64,000 nt of DNA from Macrostomum hystrix. Its lineage: Eukaryota; Platyhelminthes; Macrostomidae. Location of the stretch: assembly GCA_950097015.1 (NCBI GenBank), contig CATNEN010000029.1:5041501-5105500 (forward strand), given 5' to 3'. Below are positions 35,701 through 44,639 of this stretch, in pieces (position 1 is the stretch's first letter; each line of letters opens with the position of its first letter). Under the pieces are notes generated by a model. It saw only the letters and a program-made list of their open reading frames with translations, was not told where the DNA came from and ran no database searches. A program made the translations under genes and the position numbers.

Positions 35701-35963
35701 CACTCAATTTCTTAGAATACAAATTGTTTCCTAGAATCGTACATGGGTTTACTAGAATTCTACATACTCATTTAGCCACGCAGCCATAATCGATGATCCC
35801 AAAAGCACTGCAGCCCATTAAACAGTACAGTACTCGGATGCCTCACCTTGCAGGCCTAATCGAGAGTCCACTTCTGACGCACGCTGAATGCCAACTGATT
35901 CACGACATTCTTGCCGAGGGGCACAAGCAGTTGGGCATTGACTACCACAATCTGGATGCCTGA
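29733..35963 (+). CDS. DHDH: Trans-1,2-dihydrobenzene-1,2-diol dehydrogenase, copy 2
   Basis: Exons 29733-29934, 30250-30697, 31866-31959, 32501-32657 and 35854-35963 have lengths 202, 448, 94, 157 and 110, identical to copy 1, again giving 336 residues. The Rossmann motif, Lys97 (CEKPM) and Tyr180 (DFGVYLVHLACWVYGG) are all retained, so it should be active. Exons 1 and 2 are nearly identical in DNA to copy 1, but exons 3 and 4 differ strongly (for example LGDYVWCATKL against MENYFWCPIKL). Introns share no obvious similarity: intron 2 is 1,168 bases and almost entirely a 31-bp array; intron 4 is 3,196 bases with an inverted pair of arrays; intron 1 holds a SINE head and intron 3 a SINE. An AATAAA lies at 36139. 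Confidence 0.92.
30128..30205 (+). mobile_element. SINE family A head only, in DHDH2 intron 1
   Basis: tRNA-like head (tagtctagtggatagagcg, then gggggttcaattcccgac) without the body. The ends do not pair as an acceptor stem, so it is not called as a tRNA gene. Confidence 0.6.
30712..31828. repeat. 31-bp tandem array filling DHDH2 intron 2
   Basis: About 36 copies of a 31-base unit (ccccagtgtctgacaatagg then tattccccaat). It starts 15 bases after the splice donor and ends 38 bases before the acceptor. Because 31 is not a multiple of three, all three minus-strand frames stay open for long stretches. None is likely to be coding. Confidence 0.96.
32088..32385 (+). mobile_element. SINE family A, near full length, in DHDH2 intron 3
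   Basis: Head with ttgtggttagagcgtcggac and gggggttcgattcgac, body with gttaaatgggtaccagcatt, palindrome at cagtccatggactg, then the tail ending ctgcacatctggca. It is the best-preserved family A copy in the window. Confidence 0.85.
32690..33115. repeat. Degenerate array, inverted relative to the array at 33.8-35.7 kb
   Basis: Roughly a dozen decayed units such as ggattctaggaaatgatag and tggctgtaggaatcaaggaa. These are the reverse complement of the tcctagaatcctatagcca units found downstream in the same intron. Confidence 0.75.
33800..35760. repeat. 23-bp tandem array in DHDH2 intron 4
   Basis: About 80 copies of a 23-base unit (tcctagaatcctatagccac plus att), with recurrent variants (tcatagaatcc, aaacctacagcc). 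The end from about 35,275 is more diverged (ccatacatgtatttcctag). It reaches to within about 100 bases of exon 5. The sequence between the two inverted arms (33,116-33,799) is unique. Confidence 0.95.
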
Positions 35964-36439
35964 AACACTTCCGCGATTCAATTTATTCATTGCAATGTGT
36001 TTAGGCGCTATTAGTTTAGCCAAACATTATTAGTGAAACATTATTGCTTAAGCAATAGAACTCTTGACTAGTTTGATTTCTTGATTTATTTGATTTATTA
36101 AATTCAAAACCGGTTTAAAATTTAAACACAGCCTTTTCAATAAATGTTAAACTCGGCTAGGATTTTAATTTAACGAAAAACACCCTTTTGATGAAAGGAT
36201 TATCGTAATTTTAATTTGAACTTTTTTTCTGCTGTTTCTTACTTACTTCTTTTCAGCCTCGAGTTTGCTCTCAGTAAAGCTTTAGTTCGGAGAAGTTACC
36301 TCTTGTTCACATTTCCTTGGTTTGTCTTCTTTTGTAATCCGAGATGATATCAATAGTATCTGGTTAACTGTGGGTGCACTGCTATTCATAGTTAATGACA
36401 ATCTGCATGGGTACCATCACGCAGCAACTAAATAGTGCA

Positions 36440-36760
36440 AGGATTCAGATCTGGAATCGTAGCTGGAGTCATAGCTGGAATCGTAGCTGGAGTCAGCTGG
36501 AATCGTAGCTGGAGTCAGCTGGAATCGTAGCTGGAGTCATAGCTGGAATCGAAGCTGGAGTCAGCTGAAATCGTTGCTTGAGTCATAGCTAGAATCGTAG
36601 CTGGAGTCATAGGTGGAATCGTAGCTGGAGTCATAGCTGGAATCGAAGCTGGAGTCAGCTGGAATCGTAGCTGGAGTCATAGGTGGAATCGTAGCTGGAG
36701 TCATAGCTGGAATCGAAGCTGGAGTCATAACTGGAATCGTAGCTAGAGTCATTGTTGGAA
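36440..36760. repeat. 24-bp tandem array (left of pair)
   Basis: About 13 copies of a 24-base unit built on gaatcgtagctggagtcata. Several copies are shortened by three bases. It grades rightward through mixed units (36,760-36,935) into the next array. Confidence 0.9.
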
Positions 36761-36934
36761 TTGTAGCGGAAGACACGGCTAAAATCGAAGCAGAAGACAT
36801 GACTGCAGTTATCGTATCCAAATTAATTGATGAAATCGAAGCAGAAGACGGCCAGAATCGCAGTAGAAGACTTGACCAGAATTCCATGACCAGTAGAAGT
36901 CATGCCTAGAATCGAAGCAAAATACATGGCTCGT

Positions 36935-37490
36935 ATGGATTGAAGCAGAAGGCATGGCCAGAATCGCAGCAGAAGACTTGGCCAGAATCGCAGCAGAAGA
37001 CTTGGCCAGAATCGCAGCAGAAGACTTGGCCAGAATCGCAGCAGAAGACTTGGCCAGAATCGCAGCAGAAGACTTGGCCAGAATCGCAGCAGAAGGCATG
37101 GCCAGAATCGCAGCAGAAGACTTGGCCAGAATCGCAGCAGAAGACTTGGCCAGAATCGCAGCAGAAGACTTGGCCAGAATCGCAGCAGAAGACTTGGCCA
37201 TAACCGCAGCAGAAGACTTGGCCAGAATCGCAGCAGAAGGCATGGCCAGAATCGCAGCAGAAGACTTGGCCAGAATCGCAGCAGAAGACTTGACCAGAAT
37301 CGCAGCAGAAGACTTGGCCAGAATCGCAGCAGAAGACTTGGCCAGAATCGCAGCAGAAGACTTGGCCAGAATCGCAGCAGAAGACTTGGCCAGAATCGCA
37401 GCAGAAGACTTGACCAGAATCGCAGCAGAAGACTTGGCCAGAATCGCAGCAGAAGACTTGGCCAGAATCGCAGCAGAAGACGTATTTAGT
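36935..37490. repeat. 24-bp tandem array (right of pair)
   Basis: About 23 very uniform copies of a 24-base unit (cagaatcgcagcagaagact plus tggc). The period is a multiple of three, so several frames are open on both strands (for example ARIAAEDL repeats). I do not call it coding. Confidence 0.95.
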
Positions 37491-37934
37491 ATCTAGAATT
37501 TTCGCATCCTCCGTAGAATTCTGCAGCCTAATATTGTTTTTTGCAAGCACTTTTATCCGTATTTTCTTCTTCTAAGATGCTGCAGCGAGACTATAATCTA
37601 TATTTTTGCATTTGCCTAGAGACTAAAGGCGCGTTAAAAATGCATCGGCTCCTTTCATAACGAAAATCTCATAATTATTCCTGTCTTTGAAGTGTGTGCA
37701 AAATTCTGGAAAGAAAGCTCTCAAGCTTTGATAAGAGCTACTTTGATTCTGGTTTATGAGCAACAGAAATCACTACCTATTTTTGCTCACCTATTTCATC
37801 TACTTCTTACATCTAAAGCAGTATGACTAGGCAAAGGTAGTCACATCTAAGACGAGGTCTATTTTTCGACCGTTCAATCCATGGACAAAGTTGAAACAGT
37901 ATATCTTGTCAGTATTCTTATAGTTTGTAGTCCA

Positions 37935-38111
37935 GGAAAGTTTTAGATCTGAGCTTGGGTCTCTGACCAAGTGGTCAGGAGTTCGAATCCCAGCTCATGA
38001 AAAACTATACGTGTCTTCGAGCGAGACAATCTGTGGCGGCCAACCTTCCAGTCCATGGACTGAATAGACCTTAGAAGCCTTTGAATACACTACGCGATAG
38101 CTGGAGCAGTG
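37935..38111 (+). mobile_element. SINE family A, diverged copy
   Basis: B-box-like caggagttcgaatccc, then gtgtcttcgagcgagac, the intact palindrome cagtccatggactg and a weak tail. An inverted family B element abuts it on the right. Confidence 0.55.
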
Positions 38112-38455
38112 GACACTGGCATTTGGTGACACTAGACCCGCAGCCAGCGAGGAGACAGTTCTGCCCAAACCCAATCCGCTTACGTACTCCTGAGCACACA
38201 CGCACACAGATACTGTACTCAGGCACACGCTCTCACAAGTGTGTACATCTGCCCTGACTTTCTCGTCGTCAGGCAGTGTACGCTCTCTCACTGTGCCTTT
38301 GAGGTTGGCCCTCAATGGTGTAAAATGCACGACAAGACCCTAAAGCCTTCTCTCCGGGGCTGCGTCCCAAATAAATGTGGCCTCGCTGCGGAATCGAGCT
38401 CAGGGACCTTGGTGCGAGAGGCAAACGCGTTAGACCGCTCTGTCACCCACCCATC
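38112..38455 (-). mobile_element. SINE family B, inverted, near full length
   Basis: Reverse complement of the family B consensus: acactagacccgcagccagc at one end, then ctgactttctcgtcgtcagg. The head is at the other end (gaatcgagctcagggaccttg, tgcgagaggcaaacgcg). It lies about 550 bases upstream of the second GPCR gene. Confidence 0.8.
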
Positions 38456-38907
38456 TATTATACAATCACTATATTATAAAATATGGGTTTGACAGACTCA
38501 TAGGAGCATGGAGCAGCAATTTTTGTTCAGATAAACTATAGCTGCTCACAAGCAAGACCTGCAAGCATTCTTGCGATGCATGCAGCCCACCCTAGCTCCC
38601 GGATGCTTGAACAAATGCAGCAGCACAGCAATGGCCGCTCTGACAGGAATACAGATAGCAAACAGCTTGACTGGCGGGGGCTACGACGTGCCTGTAGAAA
38701 CTTCATGGCCCTGTGAGATGATATGCCAATCTGATGAGAATATTCTAGGATTAGGAAGTCCAGAGGTGTCTGTTAGATGCTCCCACATCTTACGGAACAG
38801 CTGCAGATTCGCTTCAATGGGGGGTCAGACAAGTCGACTAACCTGTCTGCAATAACTTTCGCTTTTCTCTCTCTCTCTCACTCTCTCCCCTCCCAATGCA
38901 GCCCCGG

Positions 38908-38947
38908 GACCAATTGCGGTGGGCGAGGGGCTGATTATAAATAAAAG
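38908..38947 (+). promoter_or_regulatory. TATA-type core promoter for GPCR 2
   Basis: A CCAAT at 38910 and a strong TATAAATAAAAG starting at 38936 lie about 75 bases before the ATG. A CT-rich tract sits just upstream (38,867-38,892). The arrangement predicts a start of transcription near 38,965 and a short leader. Unlike four other genes here, no strong splice acceptor sits immediately before the ATG. Confidence 0.55.
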
Positions 38948-39011
38948 TGCTAGGACAGAGTGACGCTCGCGTTTAGACTGCTTAGGAGGATCATTAGCAT
39001 CATCTGGCAAC

Positions 39012-40202
39012 ATGGTGCTAGGTAAAGCTCTACTGGCCTACCATATTGTGTTAGGCACCGTGTTTACATTTGGCTTTGTCGGCAATCTGCTAGTTCTGCT
39101 TGTGATCTTGTCGCTCAAATCGCCGGCAAATGCTGTTACCAATATCTACGTGCTTAACCTGGTCATTGCCGACTCGCTCCACCTTCTGTCGATACTGCCA
39201 TTTATTCGCCTGTCCATTGTGAAGTCGTGGCTCTGGGGCAACTTTCTGTGCAAGCTGTTCTTCATGAACCACTTTGCTAACTCCAATGTCACCATCTACA
39301 TCATCACCGCCATGAGCTTCGATCGCTACAAGGCCGTGGTGTCGCCGTTCAATTCCGCCCGCTACCGCACCAAGAAGTTCGCCGTCATCCTTCTAGTCTG
39401 CCTCTGGCTCCTGAGCTGTCTAGTTGTAGCGCCGATCTACCTGAACGCCTACGTCGATTCCTTGGAAATGCGTCGCAATGTCACGGACGCCAACGGTACG
39501 ATAGTTGAGGAGCTGCGCCTCGTCTACAGGTGCCTGCACCCAGCGTTGGGCTCAGTTAACCGATCCGAGGGCCTGCTCAAGAAGCTGTTCACCGACACCT
39601 ACTATTTCAGCCGCTACGTGTTTGTCACTGGCTGTGTACTGCCCGGCGTCCTACTCTGCACCTTCTACGCATTGATTCTGCGCAAGCTCTGGCAGATGAA
39701 ACGGTCGCGCGCCTCCGGAGCCCAATCGCAGCAGCGCTTTGAAAAGGTCACCATTCTGGTGGTGGCTGTGGTCACCTTCTATCTGGTCTGCTGCCTGCCC
39801 CACTGGGTCTACATCAATGTGGTCGTTGAGATGAGCGAGTCCATCCGAGCCTGGGCGCCCATTGTGAGCCACATCACCACCCTGCTTGGCTACGTGAACA
39901 GCGCTGGCAATCCTATTCTGTACGCCTTCCTCAACGATAGCTTCCGCGCCTCACTGCGCGCCATCGTGGCCCGCCGTCTGCCAGCCGGTTGGCGGGGCGC
40001 CGGCACCGACGCAGCTGGCGTCAATAACAATCGCAAAGCCGGCGACGACAATGCCGCTGTGGGTCTGCGGGACGCTGCCAACGATGACGAGCCGCTGCCA
40101 CTGCTACCCGGCGGCGCCGCATTCAACACCAGCAACGGCTTGAACTTGGACAAGGCTTCAGTCGGAGTTGATACCCGCATCACTGAGACAGTCATCGATT
40201 GA
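39012..40202 (+). CDS. Class A GPCR, somatostatin/allatostatin-C/opioid type
   Basis: Intronless gene for 396 residues with every class A hallmark: GNLLV in helix 1 (Asn25), LNLVIAD in helix 2 (Asp54), Trp75 and Cys80 before helix 3, DRY at 104-106, Cys174 in extracellular loop 2, CCLPHW in helix 6 and NPILY at 300-304. The phrases TNIYVLNLVIAD, MSFDRYKAVVSPFNSARYRT and NSAGNPILYAFLNDSFR resemble the somatostatin, allatostatin-C and opioid receptor branch (family knowledge). That branch couples to Gi in the plasma membrane. Loop 2 has N-glycosylation sequons at 156, 161 and 183. The extracellular N-terminus is only about 10 residues, short for this branch. The C-terminal tail is about 85 residues, Ala/Asn/Asp-rich. 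The ligand is inferred, not shown. Confidence 0.9.
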   Translation: MVLGKALLAYHIVLGTVFTFGFVGNLLVLLVILSLKSPANAVTNIYVLNLVIADSLHLLSILPFIRLSIVKSWLWGNFLCKLFFMNHFANSNVTIYIITAMSFDRYKAVVSPFNSARYRTKKFAVILLVCLWLLSCLVVAPIYLNAYVDSLEMRRNVTDANGTIVEELRLVYRCLHPALGSVNRSEGLLKKLFTDTYYFSRYVFVTGCVLPGVLLCTFYALILRKLWQMKRSRASGAQSQQRFEKVTILVVAVVTFYLVCCLPHWVYINVVVEMSESIRAWAPIVSHITTLLGYVNSAGNPILYAFLNDSFRASLRAIVARRLPAGWRGAGTDAAGVNNNRKAGDDNAAVGLRDAANDDEPLPLLPGGAAFNTSNGLNLDKASVGVDTRITETVID

Positions 40203-41472
40203 GCATTGACATAGCGACCGCGGACAGAAGCGCAGTCAGCCGAAAGAAAGTTTTTGTTCGTTATATAGTTTTTTGCCATTCTTAACAGCAGAAGACCATG
40301 TGCGGATTTCAAATACCCACAGATTTATTTTTTCAGTATCTCCCAAAATATTTAAGCCATTAAGAAGAAACCATTCTTACGATGAAAGTTAGTTCATAGA
40401 AAAGGGCGGAAAAATTGGATTCAGAATGTGGACTTTCACAATAATCGGTCCTTCGTGTAGTAGGCTGTGGGTATTTTAAATACCCGTGGTCTTTCCCCAG
40501 GGGAAATTGCGTGGACTGTTAAAGGCGAAAAATTAGAATGGTTTCAGTGTCAGCTTGTCGGTCCACTAGTCAGTTTTAGAAGAAGTAAAGGAGCGTTTGT
40601 TTTGTCAGCTGTTATTTTACTGACAAATTCTTTAAGTCGTCATTTTGCTTCTCGTGTAGTGTTGTTTGCTAGGAGATTATTATCATGCGTCTCGAGAAAG
40701 CATTCGTGTACTCGCATGATGAAGCTGCCCTCCCGCACGAACAAGAGAGTCTTAAAGACGAAAGGAAATTGAGAAACTGGCGAGCTCAAAGCCTTCTCTG
40801 GCTTTTTTGTGTGGCGGAAATTAAAAAGTAAAGGCCGTTTCCGGTTCAGCGCGGATTCCTTCTCATTTTTGGTCCCCAATTTTCCGTATTGTTTCTAACT
40901 GCACTTCTTCTGTCGACCAGCAATGCCAGTTAAGCATTGCACATGGCTTTGTTGTAGTACTTGTGTCCTATTATCCACATTTGTAGCATTATTCTGTCTG
41001 TCTTAGCAAATCTATTTTCAAAACAAAGCGCTACTGTCAGTGTTGTTCTGTCATTTCTGTCTGTATTGTTGCCAAAGGCTTTAAAAAACTATTTCCATTT
41101 TTATTTATTATTAAATTTGTTCTATTAAACGTAGTCATAGTGATAGCTGTTTAATTTATTCGTCAGTAAACTCTGTTGTGAGTCATCAAATTAATAGATT
41201 AGAAAGATGCTATGTTTAATATATTTCTGCACTATAGTTTTAGTTTGTGTTCAAACCAAAGCACTGATTCGCTTTCCTGTCTTACAATTATTAACAGTTG
41301 AATATTGTTAATAAGCTATACGTGGATATTTCAAATTACCAATTTTTTCTTAGTGTAGTCTTTATAGCTAGTAGACAAAGTGGACACCAGGGTAGGTAAG
41401 GTCGGCAAAAAGTACTAAAGTATTCAAAAAATAGATATTAAAGATAGATTGATAATAATGATAATAACGCAT
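40203..41472. other. Region downstream of GPCR 2, no gene seen
   Basis: AT-rich sequence, probably including the 3' UTR of the receptor. I see no clear AATAAA close to its stop codon and no other coding signal. Confidence 0.4.
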
Positions 41473-41585
41473 TACAACTGCCCCAATTGGGCCTGATGCG
41501 CAGCCGACAGCACAGCCGCGGCTACTGCGCTGCGCATCCAAAGGCTGTGTACAACAATTCAGTCCATGGACTGGTGGGGATGAGA
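41473..41585 (-). mobile_element. SINE family A, 3' half only
   Basis: Inverted tail (aactgccccaattgggcctg, cagcacagccgcggctac) and the intact palindrome cagtccatggactg. The tRNA-like head is missing. Confidence 0.65.
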
Positions 41586-41973
41586 GGCGCCGTGCCTGCA
41601 CAAATTTCTACCCCAGCAAAAGTACATAAAAAACCCAGTGAATCTTGTTTGAGATCTACACTAGAAAATTCATAAATGGAAAACGCCATGCAGTGGGAAG
41701 ATATCATCTTTTGCCAACGTGATTGCATGCAAATTTGAGGAGAGAATAATATGCGAGGCCGAAATCTGCTTTCTGAGTTCCTTCGGGATCTGGATCAGTT
41801 CTCAGTCTCAATGATTCTATTTTATCTCACTATTTCACTCCCTATCGTATGCGTCTCAACTGTCTCAGTCATTGGTGATGAATTATGAAAGGCCTATGGC
41901 ACTGAAAAAGATTGATTTTCTGATAGCAGCTCCACTAGATTCTCGCTCAGAATTGCAGCACTGTGTTTCGCTG

Positions 41974-42192
41974 CTTTATTAACTCACGACTTAAAGGTCG
42001 GGGGTTCGATTCCTGATGACATTGGGACAATTTGTGTCCTTTTAGCAAGACACAACTCTGCATTGCTGGAGTTCAACCAGCTGTTAAATGGGTCCCAGAA
42101 TTAGTTGGGGTAGTTGAGAATGGGTGTGGCGTCCCCCCCAGTCCATGGACTGAACAGCCGTACGCAGACTTCAGATGCGCCGCGCAATATAT
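41974..42192 (+). mobile_element. SINE family A, truncated at both ends
   Basis: Starts inside the head (actcacgacttaaaggtcgg, gggttcgattcctgat), keeps gctgttaaatgggtcccag and the palindrome, and breaks off after cagatgcgccgcgcaat. Confidence 0.7.
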
Positions 42193-42208
42193 TTATAAGC
42201 AACTTCAG

Positions 42209-42307
42209 CATGGCTGTTTTTGTTTCTAACAACCAAACTGGAGACAAAAAAGTAATTCTAGTGTCCTCTCAGCCTTCTAAACCAGCACAAGTAGTGCAGG
42301 CAAACTA
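42209..42307 (+). CDS. Possible 32-residue micropeptide gene
   Basis: An ATG (MAVFVSNNQTGDKKVILVSS...) with a stop after 32 codons. It follows a possible splice acceptor (agcaacttcag|C) one base before the ATG, the same arrangement as four genes here. The composition looks protein-like and hydrophilic, with no membrane segment. It begins just where a truncated SINE ends, and such short frames arise by chance, so confidence is low. I do not recognise it. Confidence 0.2.
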
Positions 42308-42624
42308 GTAAAGTGCTCTATTTTATTTCATCGATTAGCATTTTGCAGTCAGTTTGAGCTCTAGGAGCAGTTGGCAGAACTTAGGAACGTAAACATTTTA
42401 ACTCTGGGTCTCAGTGTTTTGTGTGCTTCAATACGGACTGAAATATTCAAATGCAGTTTCTTTTTTTAGTATTTATTATAGCTGTCTGTGTTCATTTTAC
42501 ACCCTAGCTGTAACTATTACACTCAAACTAGTCGGCTAGTAAAAGCTGAGGAAATGGAGAGTAAGACAAAGCAGGTAAAAATGATGAAGATAGATAAGTA
42601 GACGCATGGACTACAAGTAATATA

Positions 42625-42738
42625 GTTGTGCGAGATGCACAGTGGCACAGCCTCAGCAATTGCGCAGCGCATACAAAGGCTGTGCACATCTGTTCAGTCC
42701 ATGGACTGGGGGAAGCCGCCAGTCCATGGACTTCTCTA
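42625..42738 (-). mobile_element. SINE family A, 3' fragment
   Basis: Inverted fragment with gtgcacagtggcacagcctc, caattgcgcagcgcat and the palindrome cagtccatggactg, followed by a partial second copy of the palindrome. Confidence 0.55.
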
Positions 42739-42801
42739 TCCCAGTGAGAAGTGTGACTGGTTGGCACTAAAGCCACAAGCGAGAAATCAGAGAACAGCAT
42801 A

Positions 42802-43296
42802 GTGCAGAGAGCTACCGGAGAAAACGACACGGGAGAAACAGATGGGGGGAGAAAGACAGGGGAGAAAGACAGGGGAGAAAGACAGGGGAGAAAGACAGGG
42901 GAGAAAGACAGGGGAGAAAGACACGGGAGAAAGACACGGGAGAAAGACACGGGAGAAAGACACGGGAGAAACAGATGTGAGGAGAAAGACAGGGGAGAAC
43001 GACAGACATATAGAGTAGGAGAGAAGCAGAATTCTAGACTCAGCCGAAAATATGTGCGTTGCATACTCAGCAGTCAAGAGCTCACTCTTGTAGATCCTCA
43101 GGACGTGAGCAAGTCCTCTAAACTCCCAATGCCTAGCGGGATGGCGAGACGAAGCAGAGAGCAATACACAAGGGCTGTCGAGGTAAAAATCACTTTTGCA
43201 ACTCCTAATTTTAGTCGAATATGTGTCCCAATGTTTATTGCTGTTCTGCTTCTAGCCTGCGGTTACCAGGCAGTAAAACTGCATAAACTAGCTTAG
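42802..43296 (+). CDS. Possible tail-anchored protein with repeat-encoded charged N-terminus
   Basis: Open frame of 164 codons. Residues 1-70 come from a 15-bp array and read as Lys/Glu/Asp/Arg/Gly repeats (GEKDRGERQGRKT). The unique part after about residue 76 (RKYVRCILSSQELTLVDPQD, then PSGMARRSREQYTRAVE) has ordinary protein composition, and the C-terminus carries one hydrophobic helix (VPMFIAVLLLACGYQAVKL) just before the stop. A possible 32-base intron (GAG|gtaaaa to ttttag) would destroy that helix, so the unspliced reading is preferred. The start codon is unknown; the Met in PSGMARR would give a 51-residue protein. Family not recognised; real coding status is unproven. Confidence 0.3.
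   Translation: MQRATGENDTGETDGGRKTGEKDRGERQGRKTGEKDRGERHGRKTREKDTGERHGRNRCEEKDRGERQTYRVGEKQNSRLSRKYVRCILSSQELTLVDPQDVSKSSKLPMPSGMARRSREQYTRAVEVKITFATPNFSRICVPMFIAVLLLACGYQAVKLHKLA
42845..42990. repeat. 15-bp tandem array
   Basis: About nine copies of gaaagacaggggaga, the later ones with cacggg in place of cagggg. Confidence 0.9.
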
Positions 43297-43529
43297 TTGT
43301 TTTCTACTCGTATATTAAGAAGTAATTCAAGCGATTGAGGCGTTGAAATGGTTCCAAACAACCAAGAAGCATACATCAGAGTATTTCAAACTGCGAGTCA
43401 CAATATCAGCGCGACGGCTCGGAATAATTTACGACTGAGTTTTTAATCTTTCTTTGTTTTACTTCTTTGCTTTCTTTTTTTACTAGCAAAATTTCACGCA
43501 ACAATTACTTTGAGACTATATACAGGGTA

Positions 43530-43690
43530 AAGAGGTATAGAGAGTAGGGAGAGAGGCATAGAGAGTAGCGAGAGAGGAATAGAGAGTAGGGAGAGAGGAA
43601 TGGAGAGTAGGGAGAGAGGAATGGAGAGTAGGGAGAGAGGAATAGAGAGTAGGGAGAGAGGCAAAGAGAGTTGGGGGTGGTAAGGAGAGT
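43530..43690. repeat. ~21-bp purine-rich tandem array
   Basis: About eight copies of a purine-rich unit (gagagtagggagagaggaat). A polypurine strand of this length could form triplex DNA, which is inference only. Confidence 0.85.
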
Positions 43691-43999
43691 TGGGAGAGTG
43701 ACTGAGGATGAGAGGGGATTGGGGAGTTTTATCCCACTCCTTATCCAGTGAATTACCAGTCTTTCTTCCCCAGTAAAAAACAACTGAGATCTGACTGCTT
43801 TTTACAGTTTCGTTGCACTTAAAATATTGCGTGAGCTGATTTCATATTGTGGTCTCAAACCTGAAAAGCTTTTCAGAGAAGTTCTGAAGTGTCTGAGAAG
43901 TGTTATTAGAGTTGTCCATTTAGCCTTTTAATCACCACAGTCTGTGCGTCACTCATTCCTTTTTTCTATTGAACTTGCCTCTGCAATCTTTTTTAATCG

Positions 44000-44160
44000 A
44001 CGGAGCTTATCGTCCAGGACTTCGTGAGTTCGAATTTCAGCCAAAAGAGAAACTGATTGTGTGCTTGGGCGAGACACCTAATTCCCGATTGATTCCATTT
44101 ATTCAGCTGCTAAATTTCCTTTGGTATCAGTCCATGGACTGAGCAGTTGTACACAGCCAC
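44000..44160 (+). mobile_element. SINE family A, diverged copy
   Basis: Weak head (gtgagttcgaatttcagcc), gtgtgcttgggcgagacac, cagctgctaaatttc and the intact palindrome cagtccatggactg followed by gcagttgtacacagcc. Confidence 0.45.
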
Positions 44161-44639
44161 TTACTGTACATCTGCAGTGTGTACAACTTCTTTCAACAAC
44201 GGTGCAGCAGATTCTTACTCTTTGAAAAAAAACAAAGAAAATATTTTCGGATTTTAACAAATCACAGGTTAAAAAATCTAGCAGATTAAAAGTGGCCCGC
44301 CGTTATCTAAAATAAAAAAGTGAAAATTTCTCAAATGCAGTCTAGCACAGCTGATATTTCACTTTTGTACAGTAAAAATTGTACTGAAAAGGGGCAGAAC
44401 TAGTTTCCTAATCGCGGGCTTCCGTCTGCAGGGAGACGGGGCGACAGGTTTAAAGTGGATTAACTCCAGTAAGAAATCAATAAATCAGAGATTTTAAGTC
44501 AGTGTAGCCGGGCGCTAAGGAGTCAAGATTAAGGACTGGGGGTGACACACTTCCGGTTCATTCAATAGCTTTTTCTCTCGCTACCTTTAAGCCACTGGGA
44601 TTAATTGACTGCATGAATCTTATCTTAGAGAGAGTGTGA

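Noticed and set aside
36906-37550. Frame of over 200 codons with VFCCDSGQ repeats, and plus-strand ARIAAEDL repeats
   Set aside because: A simple 24-bp array, open in several frames on both strands, with no start context or domain.
38571-38855. 95-codon plus-strand frame and an overlapping minus-strand stretch reading QLFRKMWEHLTDTSGLPNP
   Set aside because: Each looks somewhat protein-like, but neither has convincing flanking splice sites or a start. It lies in the GPCR 2 upstream region. Left uncalled.
43505-43783. 92-codon frame with LSPYSLFLSPYS repeats
   Set aside because: Translation of the purine-rich 21-bp array.
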